Source of the DNA: Gnetum montanum
Lineage: Eukaryota > Streptophyta > Gnetopsida > Gnetales > Gnetaceae
Length of the DNA: 64,000 nucleotides
Reading direction: 5' to 3'
Assembly (NCBI GenBank): GCA_015680685.1
Contig: MNCI01004801.1
Span: 216,073-280,072, forward strand
Shown here piece by piece: positions 34,080-44,896 of this stretch (position 1 is its first letter; each line of letters starts with the position of its first letter). Under the pieces are notes generated by a model, which was given only the letters and a program-made list of their open reading frames with translations, was not told the DNA's origin and made no database searches. Made by a program: the position numbers and the translations under genes.

Positions 34080-34766
34080 ATTAGAAGTTGATTATAATCA
34101 ATGCTAACTTGGATAGGGAGCAGAAGATGAAGTTGTTGGAATTAGTCAACAAGTGGCCAATAGCATTTGTGTGGTCCTATGATGAGATCATAGGAATTAA
34201 TCCTAAAATTTTTCAACATTATATATACACCAATCCAATGGTAAAACCATGACACCAACCATAGAGGAGGCTAAATCCAAAACATAAATAAGTATTCAAG
34301 TAAGAGTTGGAAAATTTACTAGAGGTTAGATTTATATATCTTGTTGCGAATAGTGAATGGGTTAGTCCTTTGGTAATCATTCCAAAGAAGGGAGGCAAGT
34401 GAAGAGTGTGCATCGACTTCCGATTATTGAACTTTGTTACATTTAAGAATCATTTTTTCTCTACCATTCATTGACAAAGTCCTGGATGCTATTGTAGGAC
34501 ATGAGTACTATAGTCTTTTGGATGGGTACAACATATATAACCATATCCACATTACACCTAAGAACCAAGAGAAGAAAATATTCACTAGTCCATGGAAAAT
34601 GTTTGCTTACAAGCATATACCGTTTGGCCTGTGTAATGCACCCACTGCCTTCCAAAGACTTCTACTCAACATCTTCCAGAAACAAATAAGAAATGACATT
34701 GAAGTATTTATGGATGACTTTTCCACATATGGGCTAGATTTTAAATAAGCATAAGACCAGCTAGAG
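34080..34766 (+). pseudogene. pol: Ath-2 reverse transcriptase, N-terminal half
   Basis: KLLELVNKWPIAFVWSYDEI near 34130, VIIPKKGGK and VCIDFRLLN near 34380-34430, then a 104-codon open stretch (34434-34748) with GHEYYSLLDGYNIYNHIHIT, NQEKKIFTSPWKMFAYK, PFGLCNAPTAFQRLLLN and the active-site box FMDD at 34707-34718. Tat-4 interrupts the gene 44 bases later. The thumb continues at 54176. Confidence 0.85.
34762..34766 (+). other. Target site duplication, left copy (TAGAG)
   Basis: TAGAG directly before the TGAAACACC start of Tat-4, repeated exactly after its end at 54171-54175. Confidence 0.88.
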
Positions 34767-34799
34767 TGAAACACCACCAAATCTAGGCCATCAGGTCTC

Positions 34800-35270
34800 A
34801 ACTATAGATTTTTCTAGGTGTCAAAACTTGGTAAATTCTCTCTAAGTGTTGGGCCTATGCTCCCCACTGCTGGGACTATGCTTTAAAGCATAGTCAGTGT
34901 AGTATACAACACAAGACTAGATTTGCAAGATTTTTCTAAGTGTCAATAGTATCTACAAAATTTTATAAGTGTCCTAACCATGCTCTCACTACTAGGACTA
35001 TGCTCCAGAGCATAATTAGCGTAGTTAGCACGAAAATACCTAGTTTTGCAGATTTTCTTAAGTGTTAAGCCAAAATCCATCAGGCTAGCTAGGGATGGAA
35101 GAAACAATTTGGAAAATGTTTTAACTTTTGAAGCTACACTTCCTACTACACTCTAGAGCATAGTAAGCATAGTCTATAGGAAGACATTAGTTTTGCTAGT
35201 TTTTCTAAGTGTCAGGGCTACACTCTCACTACCAAGACTATGTTGTAGAGCTTAGTCAGCATAGTCATGC
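34800..35270 (+). repeat. U3 array of Tat-4 with dyad ACTATGCTCTAGAGCATAGT
   Basis: Four imperfect units of about 110-125 bp, each with TTTTCTAAGTGTC followed by a dyad close to ACTATGCTCTAGAGCATAGT and (A)GTCAGCGTAG. The same array at 52540-53070. The dyad is perfectly self-complementary in its consensus. Confidence 0.72.
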
Positions 35271-35672
35271 AAAAATGCCTCTAGAAGCCTCCAAATCATA
35301 GTACCAGCCTTCATCTCAGGTCCAAAATTCCTTCAGCAAGCAAGATTAACAATTTGCACTTCTTTTGCATCCCCCATTTGCCCCCAAATTGTACCTATAC
35401 TCGACACCACTTGAGAGAGTGGACAACATAGTATTGAAGCATAGTGTCCAAAATTACACTATTTTGCATTATTTTTAGGTACATTATAGTCTCTTTAGCA
35501 CTTTCATATGTATTCTTGGTAGCATAGTCATAGTCTGATAGTCTCATAGGGTCCATTGGAGCACAACAGCAAAACACCATTTGCTTTAGTGGAAGCATAG
35601 TTGGGCTAGTGTAGTCTCAACTACCCCTCTACCATGTCGCACCTAATCCATTATTCATGCTAATCCTAGGCC

Positions 35673-35680
35673 TATAAACA
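35673..35680 (+). promoter_or_regulatory. 5' LTR TATA box of Tat-4
   Basis: TATAAACA after CCTAGGCC; the 3' LTR keeps TATAAATA at 53460-53467. Confidence 0.6.
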
Positions 35681-36407
35681 CCCCAGCACTCAATGTTCTA
35701 GGGGTTGGCATTTAAATCATTCAACTAGCAAAATTTGCATTCTCAGCACTTTGGCATTAAAGTGTACTTGGCATTTGGTAGTACCATTGCACACCATTGC
35801 AGCACTGTTGCACACCACCACAACACCGTTGCACATCACTTAGCATACTATAGTCCATCATTGCCCACAGGATACCACAACAATCAACCTGGTAGGCCCA
35901 AACTACATGGTGTAAATTAGTTTTTGCAGCACAGACACCCTATGAATATGACTACGCTACCTACTATGTTTGTCTATACATCACATACCTCCTCACCTTT
36001 GCTTTACAATTAGCTATGCTTCTCCTCCCCCCATTTGGAGTGTTCCCACTTTCTCTCTCACTCATATTTTGTGCATTTTTTAGCATTTTCTTTCATGTTC
36101 TAGCATTTTGCTAACATCTTTTGCAATTTTTTCATAAATATTCACACATTTACACTCTTCTTTTGCATCAGAAACCTCAACTATGCTCACCCTAGTTGAC
36201 ACCATGGACATTGCAAACACCATGCAAACCCTTAACATTTGTTTTGGCATAACACCCCATAATTCGTAGTTCAATTGACAAGATCATTCTAGGCACCCTA
36301 CCTTTGTTTCCAATAGGCCCTCATGTGGACTTGGGGTTGAGCTATATGACCATGAACCTCTCAATGTACCGTTCTAGCCTCTAACATTTTTGGTTGCTAC
36401 AATTTTC

Positions 36408-36426
36408 TAGCTTTAAAAGGAGGTCC
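36408..36426 (+). other. Primer-binding site of Tat-4
   Basis: TAGCTTTAAAAGGAGGTCC, six bases past the LTR end; 13 of 19 positions match the Tat-3 site TGGTGCTAGAAGGAGGGCC. Confidence 0.6.
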
Positions 36427-36949
36427 TTTGCCATTCCTTCTATAGTCTCCCTTGGTTGTTGCCTTACATGCTCTGTTCACCACCATTACTAGCTTTTCGC
36501 TAGCATAGACTTTACATACCTATGGACCTACCATGGTAGTAACTAAATCTCAAGCTAGTGCAAAAGTTATCTACAAACAATTGGTGTAGATTGGACCCTA
36601 TCATTGGATTCCTTGGAACCCTGCTTGACAACACTAGAGCATATACCTTAAACTTAGCTAAATTCTAGGTGCTTAGAAGAGTGTAGTCAACTCCTAGTGT
36701 AGGGAGCATAGTCAAATCTAAGTGTAGTCCCAGAGTTAGCCATTTTTTTTAGCAACTTACACTTGGTCATTTTTCTATGCAATTCAAACTTAGTTATTTT
36801 TTCTACATTTTTACACTTGGCCATTTTTTTAGTAGTTTCATACTTAGCCATTTTTTCTACATTTTCACACTTAGCCACTTTTCTAATTAGCAAAGTTAGC
36901 CTTTTTCTACCTTTTACAAATACCAACTTTTGCATTTTTCCCTTACATC
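36427..36949 (+). repeat. Tat-4 leader with TTAGCCATTTTT repeats
   Basis: Untranslated. GAGTGTAGTCAACTCC and GGGAGCATAGTC near 36680-36710 echo the U3 dyad. T-rich repeats with (A/G)CCATTTTT cores run 36730-36920. Confidence 0.6.
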
Positions 36950-39700
36950 ATAAATCGTGAGCAACCTTCGACCTCTGCCTCAAGCATGGTTGTTGTTTGG
37001 CCCATTAACCATCTTGTCAATCCTATCCTAGCAAAATAAAGGCAATCTTTTAGGTTTCCCAATCTACCTCCTGAGTACATGGTGCTCAATGATGAGTAAT
37101 ATAACTTCATTTGTGTGAAGCTCCAAGTGGGATTGTACGTAGAATGCCAAGAAATGGATGTCAAACATAGTTGTGAGCTTATACACTGAAATGGAAAAGA
37201 ATACTTCCCCTCCACTATGAACTTCATTACACTCACGGAGCTCTACCAGTGGATGCTAGATAACCTCATCTGAAACATTGACCATGAGGTAGGAACAGAC
37301 TACAAGAAGCCCCTACATGAGGAGTAGGATGATTTTGAAGCTTGATTTGAGCATGACAACTCTTTCCACATCTCATTATAGTGGACAACCTTTACTTTCG
37401 TGCCTCCAAAGTCCTTCCCATTTGTCTTTTCGGAGATATTCATTAGCCCAAGTCCATGCCTATGGTGGTGACTCACCAAACATAATAGATGCACCAAGAT
37501 GTTACACATCCTTTTAGCATGCCCTTCATCATACCTTCACAACCTATCTCATTGTTAGTCCCAACAACCATTATGCCTACATCACCTTATGTGCACACTA
37601 TGCACATTCCTCCACCACACACGACTTAGAGGTTATACATCTCACCTATCATATCAGCACCCTTCACAATGGCCCAACCCACAAGCACATGTGAGTCCTA
37701 GCCATTGTGCCCATGACACAACCCACACAAAAAACATCATGCGTGGTCGCACAACCTTCAACTAGGTTATGGGCTACCCAAACAACACAATGGGAAGCAC
37801 AACCCACATAACCCACTACAACCTCACCAAGTTTGGATCAAGCATTCCAACTAATGTAAAGCCTCATTGAAGAGGTCAAGTGACTCAAGGCTACCTCCTC
37901 TAAAATGGTCCATGTAATGGAATTTTACCAAGATGATCCAATCAATCCTATAGTTCTACCACTAGCACTACCCACTGGGGTTCCACTACCCCAATTCACC
38001 AAATACAATGGTGAAGGGGACCCCAATGCCCATCTAGTGACCTTTTGATCTAAATGCTTTCTACTATAAGCATGGACACATGTAATCATCCACATGTTTG
38101 TCATGTCCTTAACTAGTAAGATACTAGACTAGTACCATGCACTCCCGAGGGCCTCCATTTCTCTTTGGAGGAGTTGCTCACCCAATTCATCATGCACTTC
38201 AAGTATAAATTGAAGCCTGAGGTAACCTTGGATAAGTTGATGCAAGTTAAGCAGGGCCACTTAGAGATTGTGGAAACATTCATTCAACATTGGAGCGTGT
38301 TACTCAACAAGATCCATGAGGCCATCACAAAAATGCACCTGCTAGTTATTTTCAAAGGTGCAATGAACAACTTCATATCTCAAAGCTATATTACCTTGCC
38401 CCACAATCATTGAGCCAAGTGTTCACTCAAACCAAGAGCATTTAGGATGTGGTGGAGGCCAACAAGGACCCAACCTACATGTTCTATAAAAAATTGCACA
38501 TAAAGAAAGAAAAAGACAAAGACAAGGGAAACTAGGCAACCACAACTGTAACAACAGTAGCCAATGAGGCTAAGCCAAATAACTCCAAAACAATAGCCAA
38601 GCCATCCAAGGCCTTGACCAACAACAAAAAGGTAGTTGGCTCTAGCACTACAGTGAACAACTAATCCACATTGTCAGTAGCCATGGCACGAGCTACCCCA
38701 AGGCCAAACTTCAAGTGCAAGGATCACTCAAAGTACACACCATTATCGCTTAAGTTGTTAGGCCTTTTGGATCAATTACTTCATGCTTGATGCATCTAGT
38801 ATAAGTAGATGTCTGAGGATGCTCATAAGTTTCATGATAGATATTGTGAGCTCCTCAAGAATCCCTCAGTTGCACTACCAAATGAGTCTATGGTCCCTAA
38901 GCATTTTAGACTAGATCGGTTTTGCCAATATCACCAATTACTTGGTTACAATATATATTTTTACATGGCCTTATAGGATGATGTACAATGGATGATTGAT
39001 AGGGGAAATTTGGTCCTTGATGCAACTAACCTAGTTCACCCCCAAAATCAATCAATACGGGTTTACAAGGATCCTCTTAATGCAAGCAGTGGAGGGTACA
39101 CCAACTTAGAACTAGCATAGGAGCCATTCATGGTTCGTGCACCCTTTGGAAATGTTAGGGCCCTCTCAACCTCAACTAGTTCAAGGACCCCTTTCATTAT
39201 CAGAGCACTACCTTAGACACCCATAACATCCTTTCTGATTAGGTTCTTGTAGCATGTTGTAATAGCAATAGCCTAGTCACCCTTTGTTATAAGGATGTTG
39301 CAATGTGTAGACTCCCCACCTACTAGGAGTCCAATGGTGTGAAATGATTTAGTCCCTACTCTCCCAAGGCCTCGTCCTACAAATGATACTAACAAGTAAT
39401 CAAGATGGCAAACTAGGAGGCCCAACAAATGCCTCACCAATAAAATGCTTAGGTAGCAACTGTAGCAAAGGGCATTAGGCCCACCAAAGCCAATCCCCTT
39501 ATCCTTTGTTCCTATGGCCAAATTAGCTAATTAGGTTACAACAAGCAATCAACAAAGGAGAACTAATGCTTCAAAGCAAGGTAAGCAAAGCCCAAATCTC
39601 CTCCATGAGAGATTCGTCTCTTGGGCTACATGGAAGAGATGAAGGCCAATAGCAAGGTAGTAGACAGTAGCAAGGACATTCTTGATGCATTGGCCTAGGT
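36950..39700 (+). pseudogene. gag: Tat-4 gag, decayed
   Basis: The start codon is ATA here (36950) where Tat-3 has ATG. Readable parts: VLNDEQYNFICVKLQVGLYV, MNFITLTELYQWMLDNLI, then FTKYNGEGDPNAHLVTF near 38000 and an 82-codon stretch (38165-38413) with FKYKLKPEVTLDKLMQVKQG and LVIFKGAMNNFI. A knuckle-like FCQYHQLLGYN lies near 38930. The 30-bp coding repeats of Tat-1 and Tat-3 are not seen. Many TAG stops. Confidence 0.78.
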
Positions 39701-39750
39701 CAAATAGGCTCTAAAACAAAACAAAAAAGACAACACTAAGCCTATACATC

Positions 39751-40374
39751 TTGATCATGATCTCCTCTACCCATCATGAAGCATTAGTTCACATGTTGAC
39801 CTTCATTCCTATGACAAAGGACATCCTAACAAATGAGAAATCCATCCATGCTATGATGTTGCCCCCTGCACCACAAGAATTGAGTTCAACACCCCTAGCA
39901 TTTCACAATGAGAAGATCAAGATGGATCCTAAGAAGTGTCAAGTCATTACTACACTAATGTTTATCACAATTCACATTGGGTATTATAGAATCTATAGGG
40001 TGCACATTGACGAAAAGGTGTCAACTAATGTCATCCCATACACAGTTGTTGATAAGCTAAGTCTTGCTAACCAAATCAAACCTACAAAGACAACATGCCT
40101 AGAATCCTTCAATAGTTTTTGTGTTGTCATAAGGGGAATGATCATGATATCCTTCACTGCAAGGGAACAATTCCCCACCACCACAGAATTCATTGTCATC
40201 AGGAAGATGCTCAGTTTCAACCTGATCCTAGGTAGGCCTTGGCTCATCCAACTACAGGCTATCTCCTCCCCAATTCACGAAAAAATCTATCTTCCATACA
40301 AAGGTGGTGAGGTTATCATCTATGGCAACAATGCATCCCCTTTGACCATTAGCAACATTGACACTAAACAATGA
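39751..40374 (+). pseudogene. pro: Tat-4 protease (207 codons open)
   Basis: The longest open gag-pro part in this copy. MTKDILTNEKSIHAMMLPPA, FHNEKIKMDPKKCQVITTLM, then VHIDEKVSTNVIPYTVVDKL: the catalytic Asp is present, the next two residues (family S/G-G) are Glu-Lys, so it would be inactive. FNLILGRPWLIQLQAISSPI and YKGGEVIIYGNNASPL follow. No stop before 40374. Confidence 0.82.
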
Positions 40375-40854
40375 TTAAAGTATAGTTCCCTAATGATGCA
40401 CCTCCTGCAAAGGATGAAGGTAAAATGTGTAAGGCATACCAACGTGAGAAGCTAAAGGAAGCGAATGACCTCCTGAAGGATTCTTTGTAGGTAGAATATC
40501 CCTTCAACATAACTAACAAAGGTTAAGGTGAGCATTATATTATGTCATCCAAGCCCTACATGCCTCCTAACCCACACCAGGTTATAAAGAAATTAAGTGA
40601 CTAAGGCATCCCCTTAGTCCAATGTGCGCTAGGTGCCTGCTTACCCCAAACTTCTACATAACTCATTTTACTTTTTATTTACACATCTATGTTTTGCTTG
40701 GTTGGTTGAATTTTGCATTGTTTGCCTTTATTACGCATTTTTTTCTTCATTTTTGCATTTTTCTTAGTTTACATTTTCACTTGTTTATTTATTATTTTAT
40801 GCATGAAAAACATAAAAACAATTAAAAATGATAAAATTCAAAAATTGCAAAAAA

Positions 40855-41110
40855 TACGCAACCCTCCATGGCCTAAAACTAGCAATCTTACTTACATCAC
40901 ATGGACTGGAATGGCCTAAAACTACTGACATAGCCCATCATGGCCCTAAAGTGGCATCACACAACCTACCACAACCTAAAACTAGCAACACTTTTCCCTT
41001 TAACAAATGGCCTAAAATGGCCTTAAACTACCATTGGGGTCTAGAATGGCCTAAAATTATCAACACATGCTCTCTACATATGTAGCCTAAAATGGCCTAA
41101 AACTAGTAAT
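40855..41110 (+). repeat. GGCCTAAAACTAGCAA motif repeats after protease
   Basis: Six to seven copies of TGGCCTAAAACTA(G/C/T)(C/T)A in 250 bp, 35-50 bp apart. Same motif at the same place in Tat-3 and at 8345-8420 in Tat-2. Confidence 0.68.
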
Positions 41111-41321
41111 CTCTATATCCTAGTTGCATTAATTCATTGCATTATTAGCATCAAACACATAATAAATAAACGCAAAATTCTACACATCATACACTCCATA
41201 TAGCAAAATGTCCATTACATCTCATAGAAATAATAATGCATGGCATGATCATCCATACCATATAGCAAAAAATACACAAAAATGAAAAAATGGCAAATAG
41301 CATGGCTACATCAAGATATGC

Positions 41322-41380
41322 TCAAGCAGTGGTACTACATGGGGATGGAGGACTTTCTTCCTCCATCATGCCATTGGGGC
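41322..41380 (-). pseudogene. Antisense gene exon 7 (Tat-4), with stop codon
   Basis: Acceptor AATGCTGTAG. GPNGMMEEESPPSPCSTTA then TGA at the complement of 41322-41324. Confidence 0.52.
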
Positions 41381-41482
41381 CTACAGCATTGTTGTTAACA
41401 ACAACAACAAAATAATAAACTTTTAAGCAAAAATACAATACACAAACTAACATAAAAAAACATAAAAACAACAAAAAACTAA

Positions 41483-42277
41483 CTTGAGAGGGTCTCACAT
41501 TGATCATGTCTAGAGGTAAGCTATCAAGGCCCTCCTCCAAATGTCAAAGGATCTCAACCTCAGATAGCCATGTCCAATCCTCCTAGCTAAATTCAACACC
41601 CATAAGGGTATTGCCTTTGTCCACAGCGGTCCATGCGAGTAGCTTCATGGAAAATGTGACAAACAAAGTCTCTCCTGAAAGCATAATAATCTTCCTCTCT
41701 GGGAAACCACTAGCCACTATATGATGAGTGAATATCTAAAAGGTCCATCTCCCCCCAATTGCCTCAACAAACATCTCAAGGTAGCGAAACTCAATGGACT
41801 CTTCCTTGAGTTGCTAATGATATACATCCCACTCATGATTATAGTTATGTTTGTGGTTCTTTTGTGCATACCACTTGCACACCTTAACACTGAAATTCTT
41901 CCAATATTGGTTCTTTTAGGCAAGCAAATCCATCTGTAACCACTACTCAATGATCTCATGAGTGGCCTCATTCTTACCTTGGATGGCCAACTAGTACCTA
42001 GTGTAATCAATCTTTGTGGTATGCACCAAGAAGTCATATCGGGGCTGAAGGTCCTTGATCTTCATATATTGGCTCATCACTCTCTCTTAAAGTTCATGCA
42101 TGCATTTCCATAGTTACATGTTTGAGCACATGCAAACCCATAACACTTTCACGTAGGAAAGCATGCACTTTCTAACTACCTCATACACATGATGAGGTAC
42201 CTTCTCCACTTTAGGAGGGTACTAGGGGATGGCATCTACCTTAGCCACCTAGTTTGGATCCCAACAAAGCTTACAAC
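41483..42277 (-). pseudogene. Antisense gene exon 6 (Tat-4)
   Basis: Acceptor TGCCAATAG. VMGLHVLKHVTMEMHA, LREKVMSQYMKIKDLQPRYD, LAIQGKNEATHEIIE, WLQMDLLA, YWKNFSVKVCKWYAQKNHKH, QLKEESIEFRYLEMFVEAIG, LEEGLDSLPLDMINVRPSQ. Stops replace single residues only. Donor TTAGTT, decayed. Confidence 0.6.
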
Positions 42278-42370
42278 CTATTGGCATGCAATAAGAAAAT
42301 CAACATTAGCCATAGCCTAAGCATTAAAATTGATAAAGAAACATAAGGAAAAAAAACATTATATACATAT

Positions 42371-42503
42371 CAAGCTCGAGATCTACCTACTACAAGCTGT
42401 CAACCATGTCCTCTACAATGCCTTCCATGAAGGAAAACTTGTTCAGTGTTTCTACCCATGGCTTCATGTGGTAGGTAGGTGTGGATGGTGAATTGCTAGC
42501 CAT
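42371..42503 (-). pseudogene. Antisense gene exon 5 (Tat-4)
   Basis: Acceptor GCAACCTCAG. TYHMKPWVETLNKFSFMEGI, VEDMVDSL, two stops, VDLEL. The donor reads ATATGT where Tat-2 has GTAAGA, a G-to-A change. Confidence 0.6.
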
Positions 42504-42598
42504 CTGAGGTTGCAACACAACCACTCACTTAGCATATAACTAAATAGCTAAAGATAGGAGCAAAAGAGCAACAACAAATGGCAATATAAGGCACCTAC

Positions 42599-42820
42599 CT
42601 AGCAAGCTCTTAGGTATGAGAGCAAGGGGATCTCCTAGCTACACACCATCAAAGAGGTTGGAAAAATCATCCTCATCAAGGTGGAACATCCCCTCTACCT
42701 CAAACTAATAGAGGACCTCTATAGCCTCATGCAACTCCTCCCTATGTGCTTCCTCCTTCTTGTCTTGAGGAGGAGTCATCTCTGCTACTACTACCACTAC
42801 CACTTCAATAGCCCTCTTGC
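42599..42820 (-). pseudogene. Antisense gene exon 4 (Tat-4)
   Basis: Acceptor TAAATTAG, donor GTAGGTGCC. KRAIEVVVVVVAEMTPPQDK, EEAHREELHEAIEVLY, stop, FEVEGMFHLDEDDFSNLFDG, LGDPLALIPKSLLG. The acidic second half matches Tat-2 exon 4. Confidence 0.6.
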
Positions 42821-42935
42821 CTAATTTAAAAATATAACATTTTAGCATTAGCATAGCATAGTAAAAAACATAAAAAAAAATATAAACATCAAATAATACA
42901 AAAACTAATGCATCTACCAATACATGTATACTAAC

Positions 42936-43978
42936 CTACAACATCTATGTGCAAGCTTAAGATCTTGAGGTGGATCTTCTTAATGCCCCCTGTCTAACCA
43001 TAGGAGTAGCCTCCTCAACCAAGCATGGCCTCTTGATCTTTACCTTGGATGGCCCCACCATTTCTACAATATAGCAGTTAGCCTTGTTCACATCCCCAAT
43101 AACAATTTGGGGACACTCGCGTGTGCTATCATGGGAATAGTGTAACCACCCTAAGAGACCTTTGGTTGTCACTAAGTACGACTCATTGAACCCCTTTGGG
43201 GGGTCCTACAAGCAAGTGGTTGTGAACATGTGCTTTATCCAAGGCTTAGAAAACTACTCACAATCTTGCACTACCCATCATCCACTATCTCAAACCACCA
43301 AAAGCCCCACAAACCTTTACAAATACTCTCTAAAGAATATGAAGTGTACATGAGACCTTTCCTAGAGGTTGTAGCATAGCCTAGTGATCTCTATGTGTAG
43401 TATGATGGTGATGTAGGAGGCCAAGTTGAACCTTATGCTTTTCTATAGCACCTCATTCATCACTCATGCCTACTCCACCCTAATGATTCTCCCTTGGAAG
43501 AGTAACTTTGAGAAGGCATGAGCACAAAAGAGAGGGTAGAAATGTCGAACCTCAGGCACATGCATGTCTTTAATTGGGATGCCTTTGTGAGATTGGGTGG
43601 CCCCCAACTAGTCTTCAATCTCTCCTCTACGTTCCACCTCTCCATTGGCCTTGTCAATGACCAATGGGCCATCAGTGGGGAGGCCAAAGACGTTAGTAAA
43701 GAAGACCTCATTAAGGTCCAAGACTACCCTCACACCTTGCACACGGTTAATGAAATGATAGACATTGTTGCTAAAGGAGTCTATGATGGTGACCATTTCA
43801 ACCATCGAGATGATTGGATTAAGGGCCAAGAAAAGGTCCATCAACTAAACACACTTGAGCTAACTGTTCAATGCCTCTAAGGCTTGATGACACAACTAAT
43901 GTTGTGCATCCTTTACATCACCATATTTCATGATGAGGGTGGCCTTAGTGCGACCCATGGTGATCATCGTCACCTGTC
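42936..43978 (-). pseudogene. Antisense gene exon 3 (Tat-4): unrecognised domain
   Basis: Acceptor TTGCTTTAG. TKATLIMKYGDVKDAQH, LMDLFLALNPIISMVEMVTI, FINRVQGVRVVLDLNEVFFT, NVFGLPTDGPLVIDKANGEV, KDMHVPEVRHFYPLFCAHAF, then FSKPWIKHMFTTTCL and KVKIKRPCLVEEATPM. It aligns with 10284-11288 over the whole exon. No family recognised. Confidence 0.66.
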
Positions 43979-44088
43979 CTAAAGCAACTACAACTATAAC
44001 AAAGGCAAAAACAACATTAAAAACCATGCAAAGACAAGTTAACAAGTGCATGTGAGCAAGCATAAGAGCCAAAATGATAGATGCTTAC

Positions 44089-44360
44089 ATGGAACAAATG
44101 GTGTGCAAGATGGAAGTGGTGGCACAAGCAACTCCTCAAGATTAAGCTCACCACTAGTCCACTCCTCATCAAGCCAATCATAAGTCTTACACTGCTCGAA
44201 TTCCTTTAGGTATTGAGAAGGGTAATCCCTTAGTTCAGCTTCCAGTTACTCAAGGATAGCTTCTTCAATGCTTGAACTAGAGTAGAACACCTCTAGGATA
44301 GTATCAGTCAAGGCAAGAGCCTTGTCCTCATCATGGAGACCCTGATTGTCAACTCTAAGC
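44089..44360 (-). pseudogene. Antisense gene exon 2 (Tat-4)
   Basis: Acceptor GTTTGTTGCTAG, donor GTAAGC. Reads LRVDNQGLHDEDKALALTDT, ILEVFYSSSSIEEAILE, one stop, LEAELRDYPSQYLKEFEQCK, TYDWLDEEWTSGELNLEELL: one stop in 90 codons. The frame continues from exon 1 without shift. This acidic helical stretch corresponds to the C-terminal helix of FCP1-like domains. Confidence 0.68.
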
Positions 44361-44443
44361 CTAGCAACAAACATGAGCAATTAGAAAACTTAGCATGAGT
44401 TAGTGGCAAAAGAACACAACATAAAAATCATCAGAGCACTTAC

Positions 44444-44896
44444 CCTTTGGTGTAGTATACCATTCTAGGTGGGTTCTGGAATAGGGTATGCATCCAAAAA
44501 TCAACAAAGAGGGTGTTACTCTTATTGTAGCAAGAGAACTCTAGCATATGCCAAATCTTGAATAAGGGATGAGTGCCCCTAAGGCCTTGGCCCAAATCAC
44601 CTACACCATCATCACTAGTAGTGGGCTCATCAAACATAAATCTCAATATGTCCTAGTGGGTCCCAGGTAGCAATGTTTCAGTGATGACATTCATAGCCTC
44701 TGCCACTACATGTGACCACATCATCACACTAAAGTGTTGTAGCAAGAATGACATGAAGTCACTTACCCCTAGCTAGAACCACACTTCCTAATAACCCACT
44801 CACATATCTGGCATAGGTGTATTAGGCACCACCTCACTCATGCAACAAAGAATTCCAACAAGCTCCACAATAAGTAACATGAGCTTCAACTACACT
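44444..44896 (-). pseudogene. Antisense gene exon 1 (Tat-4): HAD/FCP1-like domain
   Basis: LKLMLLIVELVGILCC (motif I position; Asp changed to Glu), FMSFLLQHFSVMMWSHVVAE (F.V.IWSS-like block), then THPLFKIWHMLEFSCYNKSN and NTLFVDFWMHTLFQNPPRMV. The last closely follows the NTLLVDDSPYKALLNPP block of plant FCP1-like phosphatases, with DD as DF. The 68 codons at 44440-44646 are open. In an active relative this domain removes phosphate from phosphoserine in proteins such as the RNA polymerase II tail; here that is family knowledge only. Confidence 0.7.

Larger units (their letters stand above)
31522..34766 (+). mobile_element. Ath-2: Athila-type element, left part
   Basis: Plus-strand gag, protease and the first half of RT. 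Starts inside gag, at the spot equal to 7262 in Ath-1 (16-17 bases past the start codon), because Tat-2 sits there. It ends at the TAGAG duplicated by Tat-4 and resumes at 54171. Its 5' LTR must lie left of the window. Confidence 0.82.
34767..36401 (+). repeat. Tat-4 5' LTR
   Basis: TGAAACACCACCAAATCTAG to TGGTTGCTACA, 1635 bp; partner at 52499-54170. U3 has an imperfect tandem array (34800-35270), then ACACTGTTGC-type repeats downstream of the TATA box, and a U5 with GACAAGATCATTCTAGGCAC, the weakly kept family block. Confidence 0.92.
41322..44896 (-). pseudogene. Antisense intron-bearing gene in Tat-4 (HAD-phosphatase-like), seven exons
   Basis: Second copy of the gene seen at 8629-12371, at the same place and on the same (antisense) strand. 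Exons in gene order: 44896-44444, 44360-44089, 43978-42936, 42820-42599, 42503-42371, 42277-41483, 41380-41322 (TGA stop); lengths 453, 272, 1043, 222, 133, 795 and 59 bp against 474, 281, 1005, 181, 138, 816 and 51 in Tat-2. Introns are 83-115 bp. Donors GTAAGTG (exon 1) and GTAAGC (exon 2) and acceptors TTGCTAG and GCTTTAG are textbook plant sites. N-terminal FCP1/NIF-like HAD domain, then unrecognised. Decayed by many C-to-T type stops. Confidence 0.74.

Noticed and set aside
36687-36935. 82-codon open frame on the minus strand, Lys/Met-rich
   Set aside because: Product of the TTAGCCATTTTT leader repeats, as at 24068-24400; not a gene.
43518-43880. 120-codon open frame on the plus strand
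   Set aside because: It lies exactly over exon 3 of the antisense gene, has no partner frame in Tat-2, and its reverse frame aligns between copies while it does not.
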